This document shows positions 25,386-34,566 of a DNA stretch of 64,000 nucleotides, piece by piece (the stretch's first letter is position 1; each line of letters opens with the position of its first letter). Below the pieces are notes generated by a model. The model did no database searches and was not told the origin of the DNA. It saw only the letters and a program-made list of their open reading frames with translations. Position numbers and translations under genes: made by a program. Source of the stretch: Saccharospirillum sp965652395 (GTDB lineage: Bacteria; Pseudomonadota; Gammaproteobacteria; Pseudomonadales; Natronospirillaceae); NCBI GenBank assembly GCA_965652395.1, contig CBFGUW010000006.1, positions 85,799 to 149,798 of the forward strand, read 5' to 3'.

Positions 25386-26951
25386 ATGACACTGCTTTGG
25401 TTGATACTGATTCCGTTTGTGGGTGGCTTGCTGTCTTGGCAGGCCGAACGTTGGGGTGAACAGCTGCCGCGCTGGATCGCCATGCTCACCATGTTGGCCG
25501 TGCTTGGCCTCACCCTCATCCTCTGGTGGAGCCTCGACTTCTCACTTCCCGAAGGCGCCGGAACCGCCCCCCACTGGACGCTCGAATGGCAACAACCCTG
25601 GATACCCCGGTTCGGCATATCCCTGCACCTCGCCCTCGACGGCCTCTCACTGGTACTTATCGCCCTCACAGGCTTCCTAGGCGTACTCGCCGTCCTCTGC
25701 TCCTGGAAAGAAATCGCCCGCCGCGTCGGCTTCTTCCACCTCAACCTCCTCTGGATACTCGGCGGCGTCGTCGGCGTCTTCCTCGCCATGGATCTTTTCC
25801 TATTCTTCCTATTCTGGGAAATGATGCTCGTCCCCATGTTCTTCCTCATCGCCCTTTGGGGACACAGCGGCTCCGCCGGCCGCACCCGCATCCGCGCCGC
25901 CACCAAATTCTTCATCTACACCCAAGCCAGCGGCCTCACCATGCTCGTCGCCATCCTCGCCCTAGTCTTCACCCACTACCGGATGACCGGCGAATTCAGC
26001 TTCAGCTACGAAACCCTGCTCGCCACACCGCTCTCAGAACCGGCCGCCATGCTGCTGATGCTCGGGTTCTTCGTCGCCTTCGCCGTCAAACTCCCCGTCG
26101 TACCCTTCCATGGCTGGTTGCCGGACGCCCACGCCCAGGCACCCACGGCGGGCAGCGTCGACCTGGCTGGCATCCTCCTCAAAACCGCCGCCTACGGCCT
26201 GCTGCGCTTCGCCTTGCCATTCTTCCCCGAAGCCTCCCAGCAATTTGCCCCCATCGCCATGGCACTGGGCGTAGTCGGTGTGTTCTACGGCGCCATTCTG
26301 GCTTGTGGGCAGCACGACATAAAACGACTGATCGCCTACACCAGCATCTCGCACATGGGATTCGTGCTAATCGGCATCTATGCGGGCAGCGCCCTGGCCA
26401 TTCAGGGCGTCGTCGTGTTGATGGTGGCCCACGCCTTTTCCGCCGCCGCGCTTTTCATCCTCAGCGGCCAGCTCTACGAACGTCTGCATACCAGAGACAT
26501 GCGAAAAATGGGCGGCTTGTGGGGCCGGACCGGCAGCCTGTCGGTCTTCACGCTCTGTTTCGTCGCCGCCTCGCTCGGCCTGCCCGGTACCGCCAATTTT
26601 GTAGGTGAATTCATGGTGTTGTTCGGCAGTTTCCCCACCGCGCCGGTGATTGTGATGGTCGCCTGCGGCGGCCTGGTCCTGGCGGCTATCTACTCACTCT
26701 TCCTGATGCAGCGTGTCCACTTCGGACCCGCCAAAGGGGAGGGCGCGCTCGCGCACCTCGACCGGCGCGAGTTCAGCATGATGTTGGGCACGCTGGCATT
26801 GGTCTTCATTGTCGGGCTTTACCCGCAGCCTCTGCTGGATACCACCGAAGCCATGACTCATCGCGTTACCCGGATGTTCAACGCCGAGAACCCCGTCCAG
26901 ATTGTGCAGGTCGACGCTGAGTTGGAAGAACCCAAGGCAGGAGGGCGCTGA
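25386..26951 (+). CDS. nuoM: NADH-quinone oxidoreductase subunit M, 521 aa
   Basis: Second antiporter-like pump subunit. The channel glutamate is present in LFWEMMLVPMFFLIALWG and the lysine in VKLPVVPFHGWLPDAH. AAGGA precedes the ATG by eleven bases. It overlaps nuoN by one base. The coding-strand composition changes from C-rich to G/T-rich towards the end of this gene. Confidence 0.97.
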   Translation: MTLLWLILIPFVGGLLSWQAERWGEQLPRWIAMLTMLAVLGLTLILWWSLDFSLPEGAGTAPHWTLEWQQPWIPRFGISLHLALDGLSLVLIALTGFLGVLAVLCSWKEIARRVGFFHLNLLWILGGVVGVFLAMDLFLFFLFWEMMLVPMFFLIALWGHSGSAGRTRIRAATKFFIYTQASGLTMLVAILALVFTHYRMTGEFSFSYETLLATPLSEPAAMLLMLGFFVAFAVKLPVVPFHGWLPDAHAQAPTAGSVDLAGILLKTAAYGLLRFALPFFPEASQQFAPIAMALGVVGVFYGAILACGQHDIKRLIAYTSISHMGFVLIGIYAGSALAIQGVVVLMVAHAFSAAALFILSGQLYERLHTRDMRKMGGLWGRTGSLSVFTLCFVAASLGLPGTANFVGEFMVLFGSFPTAPVIVMVACGGLVLAAIYSLFLMQRVHFGPAKGEGALAHLDRREFSMMLGTLALVFIVGLYPQPLLDTTEAMTHRVTRMFNAENPVQIVQVDAELEEPKAGGR

Positions 26952-28390
26952 TGTTGACGTTCAACGACGTGATCGCCATGACCCCGTTGATGCTGGTGGC
27001 CGCCACAGCCGTGGCGATCATGCTGGGCATCGCCTGGCAACGCCAACACGGCGCCACGGCCATTGTCGCAGCGGTGGGCCTGAACCTGGCACTGATCTCC
27101 CTGGTCTGGATCGGTCAGCTGGAAAACGCAGGTTCCACCCTCTACGTGCTGGATGGCCTGACCTTGATGGCTTCGGTGATGATATTGGTATCGGCACTGG
27201 CCTGCGTGACGCTTGCACACGATTATTTCGGCGGTTTTACGGGTGCTCGAGAAGAATTTTATCTGCTGCTGCTCTGTTCCGTGGGCGGCGGCATCGCGCT
27301 TTCCGCCAGTACCCATCTGGCGACGCTGTTTTTCGGGTTGGAGCTGCTTTCCATGCCGCTGTACGGCATGTTGGCCTATACCTACCGGGAAAGCCGCGCC
27401 CTAGAAGCCGGGCTGAAATATCTGATTCTTTCCGCCGCTGGAACGGCCTTTCTGGTGTTTGGTATGGCGCTGCTCTATGCCCAAAGCGGCGCGCTGGATT
27501 TTCAAGCCTTGGCCCGGGGGCTTGGCATGCAGCAACCCTGGACGCTGGTTGGCGTTGGCCTGGTGATCGTCGGGTTAGGCTTCAAATTGTCCATCGTGCC
27601 GTTCCATTTGTGGACACCGGATGTGTACGAAGGCGGCCCGGGCCCGGCTGTCACTTTCCTGGCGACGGCGAGCAAGGTCGCAGTGTTCGTGGTCATTTTG
27701 CGGCTGTTCGTTGCAGCTCCGGCTTTCGAGGCCACGGCATTGAATAATCTGATTGTTGTGTTGGCGTTGGTCAGCATGCTGGCGGGTAATCTGCTGGCGT
27801 TGATGCAGTCGAATCTCAAACGGCTGCTGGGGTATTCCTCCATCGCCCATTTTGGCTACCTGTTGGTGGCCCTGGTGGTGGGGCAGGGGCTGGCCATTGA
27901 AGCCTCGGGTGTTTATCTGCTCTCTTATCTGATGACAACGCTCGGTACTTTCGGCGTGGTTACCCTGGTTTCCAGCCCGTTCAAGGGCGAAGACGCGGCC
28001 GCCTTGCACCATTACCGGGGTTTGTTCTGGCGGCGCCCCTATCTGGCCGCTGTATTGACGGTATCGCTGCTGTCACTGGCCGGAATCCCCTTCACCGTTG
28101 GGTTTATCGGCAAGTTTTATGTTCTCGCCCTGGGCGTAGAAGCCGCTCAGTGGTGGCTGGTCGGTGGTGTGATTATTGGCAGCGCTATTGGCCTGTTTTA
28201 CTACCTGAGAGTGATGGTCACTCTTTACCTTGTCGAACCCGGTATGAGACGGCGGGACGCCATAGATGCCTGGGGCGGCCACCCCAGTGGTTTGGTGGTG
28301 GTTGGCCTGGTGCTGTTGGTCGTTATCCTCGGTATTTACCCGACGCCGATGATCGACGCCATGCACTGGGTGGCTGCGCACAGCCATTGA
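26951..28390 (+). CDS. nuoN: NADH-quinone oxidoreductase subunit N, 479 aa
   Basis: Third antiporter-like subunit. Typical blocks: FFGLELLSMPLYGMLAYTYR with the channel glutamate, GLGFKLSIVPFHLWTPDVYE with the lysine, and LKRLLGYSSIAHFGYLL. Last gene of the operon; ATG overlaps the nuoM stop. No strong terminator is visible after it. G/T-rich coding strand, unlike nuoE to nuoL. Confidence 0.97.
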   Translation: MLTFNDVIAMTPLMLVAATAVAIMLGIAWQRQHGATAIVAAVGLNLALISLVWIGQLENAGSTLYVLDGLTLMASVMILVSALACVTLAHDYFGGFTGAREEFYLLLLCSVGGGIALSASTHLATLFFGLELLSMPLYGMLAYTYRESRALEAGLKYLILSAAGTAFLVFGMALLYAQSGALDFQALARGLGMQQPWTLVGVGLVIVGLGFKLSIVPFHLWTPDVYEGGPGPAVTFLATASKVAVFVVILRLFVAAPAFEATALNNLIVVLALVSMLAGNLLALMQSNLKRLLGYSSIAHFGYLLVALVVGQGLAIEASGVYLLSYLMTTLGTFGVVTLVSSPFKGEDAAALHHYRGLFWRRPYLAAVLTVSLLSLAGIPFTVGFIGKFYVLALGVEAAQWWLVGGVIIGSAIGLFYYLRVMVTLYLVEPGMRRRDAIDAWGGHPSGLVVVGLVLLVVILGIYPTPMIDAMHWVAAHSH

Positions 28391-28462
28391 ATTCAGCGGT
28401 TTAGGCCGCACACCAAACACTGATGATGTACCACTCACCAGTCCGCCAAAGTGGAGGGTTGC

Positions 28463-28921
28463 ATGGACATCAAGAGCTTTCAGGACTTGATCGAATGGAG
28501 CAAGGATATGCACCATCATCTCGGCCGGTGCATGCGAGAAGGCATGCCCGAGCAGACAGACGACCGCGCCCGCGAACTGCTGGCCTATCTCGCCTTGCAT
28601 GAGGACCGGCTGGAAAAAATCATCGAGGAATATGAGCACCAGGCGAGCCGGAACACGCTGAGAACCCACGTCTATGACTACAAAGCCAACGGCCCTGTCA
28701 CCGTGAACCCGGAGTGCACGGTTCAGTACGGTGAGTTGGATTACGAAGACATCTGCCGGGAGATTTTCAAAAACCACCAGCAAATTATCGACCTGTACGT
28801 CCGTCTGATTGGTAAAGCAGAGACAGCCGATGCCTACCAGTTGATGGAATCGTTGCTGGATGTCGAACAGCATGAATCCATGCTGTTGGCACAGCAGGTC
28901 GATCAAGGGCGGGCGTTGTGA
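28463..28921 (+). CDS. Ferritin-like helical protein of unknown function, 152 aa
   Basis: All-helical by pattern, with carboxylate/histidine spacing suggestive of a ferritin-like or rubrerythrin-like bundle: SKDMHHHLGRCM, LALHEDRLEKIIEEYEHQ, FKNHQQIIDLY and DVEQHESMLLAQQ. Metal binding is inferred, not shown. The start at MDIKSFQD follows GGAGG six bases upstream. It is three bases from the flavin monooxygenase gene, so they form a two-gene unit, perhaps oxygen or redox related. Confidence 0.6.
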   Translation: MDIKSFQDLIEWSKDMHHHLGRCMREGMPEQTDDRARELLAYLALHEDRLEKIIEEYEHQASRNTLRTHVYDYKANGPVTVNPECTVQYGELDYEDICREIFKNHQQIIDLYVRLIGKAETADAYQLMESLLDVEQHESMLLAQQVDQGRAL

Positions 28922-28924
28922 TCC

Positions 28925-30085
28925 ATGTCGGCCCAGGCTCGCTATGACGTCATCGTGGTCGGTGCGGGACCGGTCGGTCTAGCCCTGGCATTGGGCCTGG
29001 CCCGGCAGGAGGTCCGCGTTCTGGTGTTGGAAAAGGAGCCTCACACCTCTGTTTATTCCCGTGCACCCGCCATTTGGCCAGCTACCCAGGAGGTTTTGGC
29101 GAGGCTTGGGGTAATCGACTGTTTTCTGAATGCGGGCATAGTATTGCCGACATTGGAACTCTGGGACGCCGAGAAAAATCGTCCTCAAATACGCCTGCCC
29201 ATCCAGGAACTCCGCCGGGAAACGGAATACGCCCATCTGTTGATCCTGCCGCAGTCCGCCACCGAGAAGCTTCTGCTCGAAGCGCTTGAAGACCACTCGA
29301 ATGTGGATGTGCGCTTCTCCAGTGAGGTCACAGGGCTGGAGCAGCGCGATGGGGCTGTCACCGTTCGCTACCGTCATGCCGAGAAGTCTCTCGAAGCCGA
29401 GGCTCGATACCTGGTGGGGTGTGACGGCGCCCACAGTTGCATCAGAGACATCATGGGGGTGGCGTTTGAAGGCCTCACCTATGGCGTGGAAGCTGCGCTT
29501 GCGGATATAGAAACGGACTTTCCCGAACAATTGCCGTTCCCACGGCTCGCCACTCATCCGGGCTTGGTGGTGGCCATTAAGATCAGCGATAAAACCTGGC
29601 GGTTAATCCTTCCATTGCTGGAAAACGATTCACCGCTGCTGCAGGAACGCGTCGAGCAGAGTGTGCGGTCTCTTTTTCCTCATGCCAGTTACCAAACACA
29701 ATGGAAAAGCACCTTTCGGCTGCACCGAAGGATGAGTGAATCCTGGGTACAAGGCCGGGTGGTACTCGCTGGTGACGCTGCTCATCTGAACAGCCCTGTG
29801 GGTGGCGAAGGTATGAATGCCGGAATTCTGGATGCCGATGCCTTGACGAGCGCTCTGGTGGAAGCCCTGCGGGCTGACAGCGAAACCCCTTTGCACCAAT
29901 ACGCGCGCCAACGCAGCCGCTGGGTGGAGCGCCATGTGAATCGACTGACGGACCGTATGACCCGCCTGTTGTTTTTCGGTCGAGGACGTCACATTCGCAC
30001 GCTGTTTACCCTATTGCGGTATTCACTCAAAGTCCCGCCCATCCGGCGAAAGGTACTGCGACAAATCTCTCTGTTGTCGCACTGA
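28925..30085 (+). CDS. FAD-dependent aromatic-ring-hydroxylase-type monooxygenase, 386 aa
   Basis: Group A flavoprotein monooxygenase related to UbiH and PHBH. It has the N-terminal GxGxxG (VVGAGPVGLALALGLA), the DG motif (YLVGCDGAHSCIRD), and the GD motif (VVLAGDAAHLNSPVGGEGMN). These bind FAD and NAD(P)H and hydroxylate an aromatic or similar ring. The C-terminal basic stretch is not a known domain. Substrate unknown. It follows the ferritin-like gene by three bases and precedes the WS/DGAT gene by about 100 bases. Confidence 0.88.
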   Translation: MSAQARYDVIVVGAGPVGLALALGLARQEVRVLVLEKEPHTSVYSRAPAIWPATQEVLARLGVIDCFLNAGIVLPTLELWDAEKNRPQIRLPIQELRRETEYAHLLILPQSATEKLLLEALEDHSNVDVRFSSEVTGLEQRDGAVTVRYRHAEKSLEAEARYLVGCDGAHSCIRDIMGVAFEGLTYGVEAALADIETDFPEQLPFPRLATHPGLVVAIKISDKTWRLILPLLENDSPLLQERVEQSVRSLFPHASYQTQWKSTFRLHRRMSESWVQGRVVLAGDAAHLNSPVGGEGMNAGILDADALTSALVEALRADSETPLHQYARQRSRWVERHVNRLTDRMTRLLFFGRGRHIRTLFTLLRYSLKVPPIRRKVLRQISLLSH

Positions 30086-30184
30086 ATTCACCGGTTTAGA
30101 AGCACCGAAAGATGTTGATTCAAATCAGCATGGCGGGGTGAGACTCGGAGTAACGTGATTCCATCGACCACGGGAGGGTGAGCG

Positions 30185-31579
30185 ATGCCACGCCGAGAAC
30201 CTATGTCCACCGTCGACACCGCCTGGTTGCGAATGGACAGGCCGACGAACCTGATGATGATCACCGGCTTGATCGTGCTGCGCCAACCCCTGGCGTTCGA
30301 AACCCTGAAGAGCCGCATTCTGGAGCGTTTCCTGGCCTATCATCGTTTCCGTCAAAAGCCGGTACGTTCCGGCAATACCGCCTATTGGGAAGACGACCCC
30401 CATTTTGCCATCGAGCGCCATGTGCATCGGGTGGCGTTACCGGGCGATGGAACCAAGGAAGACTTGATGGACTTCGCCAGCGATCTGATGAGCACCCCAT
30501 TGGATGCCACCAAACCACCCTGGCAGTTTCATCTGGTGGAACAGTACAACGGTGGCTCGGCGCTAATTGCTCGCATACATCACTGCTACGCCGATGGCGT
30601 GGCGTTGATTCGGGTGTTGTTATCGCTCACCGATTCTGATCAGGATGCTAATCCGGCACATAATGTTGCAGACACCGACGATACCCCGGCGGACGACTGG
30701 CTGCATACCTTGATCAAACCGGTTTCCGGTTGGATCGAGACGCCGACCAAGTTGGGCGCCGGGCTGTTGCGCGAGGGGTTGGCATTGTTGCGTAACCCTC
30801 TGGATACCTCGTTGAACTACGCCCGAACCGGGGTGCGCTATGCGGCGGAGGCGGCCAAACTTTCCACATTGCCAGCGGATTCGAACACAAGGTTCAAGGG
30901 CAAACCCGGAGTAAACAAACGTCTGGCCTGGACGGCTCCTTTGCCGTTCCAGGAAGTCCGCAACATCGGTAAGGCGTTGAATTGTTCCATAAACGATGTG
31001 TTATTGGCTTGTGTGACCGCCGCGCTCAGGGAATACCTGATTGTGCAGGGAGACCCGGTGGATGACCTTAATATTCGCGCTTTGGTGCCGGTGAACCTCA
31101 GACCCTTGGATGACTATGGCCTGGGAAATCGGTTCGGGTTGGTATTTCTGGAACTGCCGATTGGAATCGAGCATCCGCTGGAGCGGCTGTTCGAGGTAAA
31201 ACGTCGCATGGCCGAACTGCGTGGCTCGGTGGAACCGGTTTTCGCTTATGGTTTGCTCAGCGCGGTGGGGGTAGGCCCGAACCAGTTGCAGGAAACAGTG
31301 TTGGATATTCTCGCCAGCAAGGCGAGTGCGGTGATGACCAATGTGCCCGGGCCGCCCCAGCCTTTGTATTTCGGCGGGGCGGAGCTGTCTGAAATTATGT
31401 TCTGGGTGCCTCAAAGTGGCGATATTTCATTGGGCGTCAGTATTCTGAGCTACAACAATCAAGTGTTCTTTGGGGTTTCTTCGGACGCGGGCCTGGTGCC
31501 GCGTCCGGAGGTGATTGTCGAGTGCTTCACCCGTAAATTCGAACAGTTGGTGCTGGCGACGCTGATGAGCCTGGAGTAA
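30185..31579 (+). CDS. Wax ester synthase/diacylglycerol acyltransferase (WS/DGAT), 464 aa
   Basis: Acyl-CoA:alcohol acyltransferase that makes wax esters and/or triacylglycerols at the membrane. The catalytic HHxxxDG motif is IHHCYADG (H132, H133, D137, G138). Other family blocks are PLDATKPPWQFHLVE, SINDVLLACVTAALREYL, RALVPVNLR and VMTNVPGPPQPLYFGG. Length is typical. A GGAGG lies eight bases before the ATG. It should work with the fatty acyl reductase at 35.5-37.5 kb, which would supply fatty alcohols. Confidence 0.93.
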   Translation: MPRREPMSTVDTAWLRMDRPTNLMMITGLIVLRQPLAFETLKSRILERFLAYHRFRQKPVRSGNTAYWEDDPHFAIERHVHRVALPGDGTKEDLMDFASDLMSTPLDATKPPWQFHLVEQYNGGSALIARIHHCYADGVALIRVLLSLTDSDQDANPAHNVADTDDTPADDWLHTLIKPVSGWIETPTKLGAGLLREGLALLRNPLDTSLNYARTGVRYAAEAAKLSTLPADSNTRFKGKPGVNKRLAWTAPLPFQEVRNIGKALNCSINDVLLACVTAALREYLIVQGDPVDDLNIRALVPVNLRPLDDYGLGNRFGLVFLELPIGIEHPLERLFEVKRRMAELRGSVEPVFAYGLLSAVGVGPNQLQETVLDILASKASAVMTNVPGPPQPLYFGGAELSEIMFWVPQSGDISLGVSILSYNNQVFFGVSSDAGLVPRPEVIVECFTRKFEQLVLATLMSLE

Positions 31580-31588
31580 CACTCCGGC

Positions 31589-32443
31589 TCAGCTCAACTG
31601 CTCTTTGGCCAGCTCCCAATCCAGGCGTGACAGGGCGTCGTAGGGTTCGAGGTCTACGGCCTGTTCATAGAGGCGCGTGGCGTCGGCCACTTTTTTCTTG
31701 CCGTATATCATCAACAGGCCATCGGCATATTCGGTCATTGCGCTGACTGATCTTGGCGCCAGTTCAATTCCCTGCCGGTAATGCGTGATGGCGTCTTCAC
31801 GGTTGGCGCCGTAGGTGACCCCACCGATGACGGCGCCGATTTTGTCGATGATTTCCGCCTGATAGGTGCCCAGGGCTGTGTGGGCGTCGGCGTGTTTGGG
31901 TTCCTGTTCCAGAGTGGCGTCCAAGGCGTGCCTGATTTGTCCGGCGATTCCTTGTTTTAACGCTTCTGCGATGGAGATCAACTGGCTGTACCGGCCGAGT
32001 GTGTAGGCGCGATGGTAGTGGCCGTTGGCTTCGTGGGGCAGGGCGCGTTCGAGGTCTTCCATCCGTCTGGCGACGCCGAGAAGCAGGGCCCGTTTGGCTT
32101 CGGCATCCGGTTCGAGGTAATGGGCGTAGGTGGCTTGTGCTTTGGCGGCGAGGGTGGCGCCGGTCAGTCCGAGGCTGTTTCCGAATTCAGCCGCGCCTGC
32201 GAAATCTCCGCGATGGAATCGTCGCCATCCTTCCTGGAGGCGTTCCGCTGCGACATTGGCTTCGCAACCGGCGGTACTGGCGAGGTGGGGGGCTTCGGTA
32301 AAGAGGGCTTTGATTCTTGCACTGTTCGGGAAAGGTTCGCGATCACCGGCGTGAAGTGTTGCCCAGTGTTTGCTGAGCTGGTCTGGTTTGTAGTCGTATT
32401 CTGCTGCGTCGTAAGGGTATTTGCGCCATTCGAAAACGTTCAT
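31589..32443 (-). CDS. TPR-type tetratricopeptide protein, 284 aa
   Basis: Begins MNVFEWRKYPYD. Helical repeats appear in LQEGWRRFHRGDFAGAAEFG, LGTYQAEIIDKIG, AITHYRQGIELAPRS and ATRLYEQAVDLEPYDALSR; the last two are clear TPR units. No signal peptide is evident. The frame is open 22 codons further, but the ATG at 32443 has AAGGA and GAGG close upstream. Convergent with the WS/DGAT gene with a nine-base gap. A specific partner cannot be named. Confidence 0.7.
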   Translation of the reverse strand: MNVFEWRKYPYDAAEYDYKPDQLSKHWATLHAGDREPFPNSARIKALFTEAPHLASTAGCEANVAAERLQEGWRRFHRGDFAGAAEFGNSLGLTGATLAAKAQATYAHYLEPDAEAKRALLLGVARRMEDLERALPHEANGHYHRAYTLGRYSQLISIAEALKQGIAGQIRHALDATLEQEPKHADAHTALGTYQAEIIDKIGAVIGGVTYGANREDAITHYRQGIELAPRSVSAMTEYADGLLMIYGKKKVADATRLYEQAVDLEPYDALSRLDWELAKEQLS

Positions 32444-32629
32444 GATCCTTGCCTCGTGAAAGGTCTTTGGGTTGGATCTAAAGTGCACCTGGTGGGTCTT
32501 CATGACCATGATCTATATCAATGGTTCGTGGTGGGGAAGGAGTAATGTGAAGATAAGTCGAGCGGCGTTGCGGATGTATGGGCGATCGCCCGATTGTGGG
32601 CTAACACATCCATGAAGGAGGGCATAGCC

Positions 32630-33070
32630 ATGTCCAACAAATTGAAAGAACTCACCCAAGAAAAAGAAGGCTATCGCACCCGGGTTTTAAGTTCGGCCCG
32701 GCAAATATATCTGGCAGGGTTGGGTGCCTTCAACCGTACGACTGAGGAGGGTGTGAAGTTGTTTGACACTCTGGTCAAAGAGGGGGAAAAACTTGAAGGC
32801 CATTCCCGTGAATTTGCTGAGGATAAGATGAACAGTATGAAGGAGCGGGCTTCGGATAATTGGGATCGTCTGGAGTCGGTTTTCGAGGATCGGGTGGCAC
32901 GGGTCATTAATCGGCTTGGTGTGCCGTCCCATAACGATGTGAAGGAGTTGGCCGGTCGGGTGGAGGAACTGACCAAGATGGTTGAAAAGCTGACTCAAAC
33001 AGAGGCTAAGCCGAAAGCGGCGGCTGAAGGCGCTCGTAAGACAAGTCGTACTGTTGCCAAGGCTGAATAA
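32630..33070 (+). CDS. Phasin-family (PhaF/PhaI-like) granule-associated protein, 146 aa
   Basis: Begins MSNKLKELTQEKEGYRTRVL and has the phasin block RQIYLAGLGAFNRTTEEGVKLFDTLVKEGE, followed by an amphipathic coiled-coil (RVEELTKMVEKLTQTEAKPK) and a Lys/Ala-rich tail. Phasins coat polyhydroxyalkanoate or other storage granules; the basic tail can bind DNA. AAGGAGG is eight bases upstream. Its position between WS/DGAT and patatin genes supports a storage-lipid context, although no PHA synthase is in the window. Confidence 0.85.
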   Translation: MSNKLKELTQEKEGYRTRVLSSARQIYLAGLGAFNRTTEEGVKLFDTLVKEGEKLEGHSREFAEDKMNSMKERASDNWDRLESVFEDRVARVINRLGVPSHNDVKELAGRVEELTKMVEKLTQTEAKPKAAAEGARKTSRTVAKAE

Positions 33071-33138
33071 GCCTCGATGCTAGGGCCTTCGGTATTCTCG
33101 GGAGGCTTTAGCATTCTACGTGTGGGTGCCGGTGGTAC

Positions 33139-33251
33139 GCATCGCGCACCTGGTAGGCTCCTCGAGGGTCGGCGTGAACCCATCCATGGGGCCTGGATCG
33201 CAGCATCCTTGCTGCGAACCACCCTCGATGAGCCTACCAGGCACCCGATGC
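33139..33251 (-). repeat. Structured intergenic repeat, copy 5 (phasin-patatin gap)
   Basis: Same family in the opposite orientation to copies 1-4. Arms pair around CCTGGTAGGCTC with small mismatches. The core on the minus strand has CGCAGCA-AGGA-TGCTGCG, CCAGGCCCCATGGATGGGTT and CACGCCGACCCT. Found outside the nuo operon, so the family is not nuo-specific. Confidence 0.9.
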
Positions 33252-33306
33252 TCACTTTTATGCCAACGTGGATGATTCGAGTTACTGACACTCGGGAGGG
33301 CGGGCC

Positions 33307-34554
33307 ATGACGAATGTTACGACCACGAATGGCCACACAAATGAACCCCGGGTGGCGCTTGCGTTGGCCGGAGGCGGTCCTCTTGGTGGCATATACGAAG
33401 TTGGCGCGCTGCGCGCGCTGGATGAAGCGTTGGAGGGCGTCGATTTTTGTAATTTATTCGCTTATGTCGGTGTCAGTGCCGGGACTTTGGTGGCTTCTCA
33501 ATTGGCGAATGGAATTACCACCCGGCAGCTTGCGCAAATGTTGGTGGGAACCGAGGCGGGAAGCCAGCGGTTGCGTCCGGAAATTTTCTTTAAGCCGGCT
33601 ACTCGGGAGTATCTGAAACGGGCGTCGCGGATGCCGGGTTTGTGGTTGCGGGATATCCGTACCTTGGCGCGTCGGCCTTTGCAAACGGGTGTGACGGAAT
33701 TTGCCAGTCATTTCCATCATGCTTTGCCCCCTGGTGTGTTTGATAATGAACCGATTCATCGTCACCTTGAGGAGTTGTTTAGGGTGCGGGGCCGTACCAA
33801 TGACTTTCGGGAGTTAACGCACCCGCTGTTCGTGGTCTCGGTGGAGTTGGATTCGGGTGAAGTGGTGGTTTTTGGGGGGGATGATCACAAGGATTTGCCT
33901 ATTTCCCGTGCGGTGCAGGCGAGTACGGCGTTGCCCGGTCTTTATGTGCCGGTGGAGATTGACGGTCATTATTATGTGGATGGTGCGCTGAAGAAGACGT
34001 TGCATGCGTCTGTTGCATTGGATGCGGGTGCGAGTCTGGTTATCTGCATCAATCCGTTGGTTCCGTTCGATGCTAACCTGGCTTCTCTGAACGGGAATCC
34101 GAAGTTGCGTAAATTGGTGGACGGTGGTTTGACGTCGGTGATGTCGCAGACGTTCCGTTCATTGATCCATTCGCGTATGGAGGTGGGAATGGGTAAGTAC
34201 GCTACGGATTATCCCGATCGGGATATTATTTTATTCGAGCCGGATTCGGACGATCCGCGGATGTTTTTCACCAATGTCTTCAGTTTTGCCCAACGGAAGT
34301 ATGTGGCCGAGCATGCCTACCAGAATACGCGCCGTGCGCTGCGGGACCGGCGGGAAACCCTGGAACCGATACTTGCGCGTCACGGTATTCGTATTCTGCA
34401 TGATGTTCTGGATGACCCGCATCGCCGTTTCAGAGTGGCGCGGGCGGATACTGATCGTTCCCTGAAACGCATGCACCACTATAAAAATCCGGTGACGAAC
34501 CGATTGAGTGGGGTGTTGGATCAGTTGCAGAAACGGTTGACAGAAACCGATTGA
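33307..34554 (+). CDS. Patatin-like phospholipase, 415 aa
   Basis: Patatin catalytic dyad and oxyanion elements: ALAGGGPLGGIYEVGAL (glycine-rich), GVSAG nucleophile elbow with S57, and the aspartate in YYVDGALKK. Such enzymes hydrolyse acyl esters of phospholipids or neutral lipids. A C-terminal basic/helical extension (RRFRVARADTDRSLKRMHHY) could bind membranes or granules. No signal peptide, so intracellular. Convergent with the lipase gene, twelve bases apart. Confidence 0.9.
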   Translation: MTNVTTTNGHTNEPRVALALAGGGPLGGIYEVGALRALDEALEGVDFCNLFAYVGVSAGTLVASQLANGITTRQLAQMLVGTEAGSQRLRPEIFFKPATREYLKRASRMPGLWLRDIRTLARRPLQTGVTEFASHFHHALPPGVFDNEPIHRHLEELFRVRGRTNDFRELTHPLFVVSVELDSGEVVVFGGDDHKDLPISRAVQASTALPGLYVPVEIDGHYYVDGALKKTLHASVALDAGASLVICINPLVPFDANLASLNGNPKLRKLVDGGLTSVMSQTFRSLIHSRMEVGMGKYATDYPDRDIILFEPDSDDPRMFFTNVFSFAQRKYVAEHAYQNTRRALRDRRETLEPILARHGIRILHDVLDDPHRRFRVARADTDRSLKRMHHYKNPVTNRLSGVLDQLQKRLTETD

Positions 34555-34566
34555 ATCCAATGAGCG

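Noticed and set aside
26900..27100. Composition change as a replication origin or terminus
   Set aside because: No dnaA boxes, dif-like site or replication genes are nearby, and the skew becomes mixed again after 38 kb.
33069..33108. AAGCCTC/GAGGCTT pairing after the phasin gene as a terminator
   Set aside because: The loop is 26 bases long and the T tract is short, so termination is not convincing.
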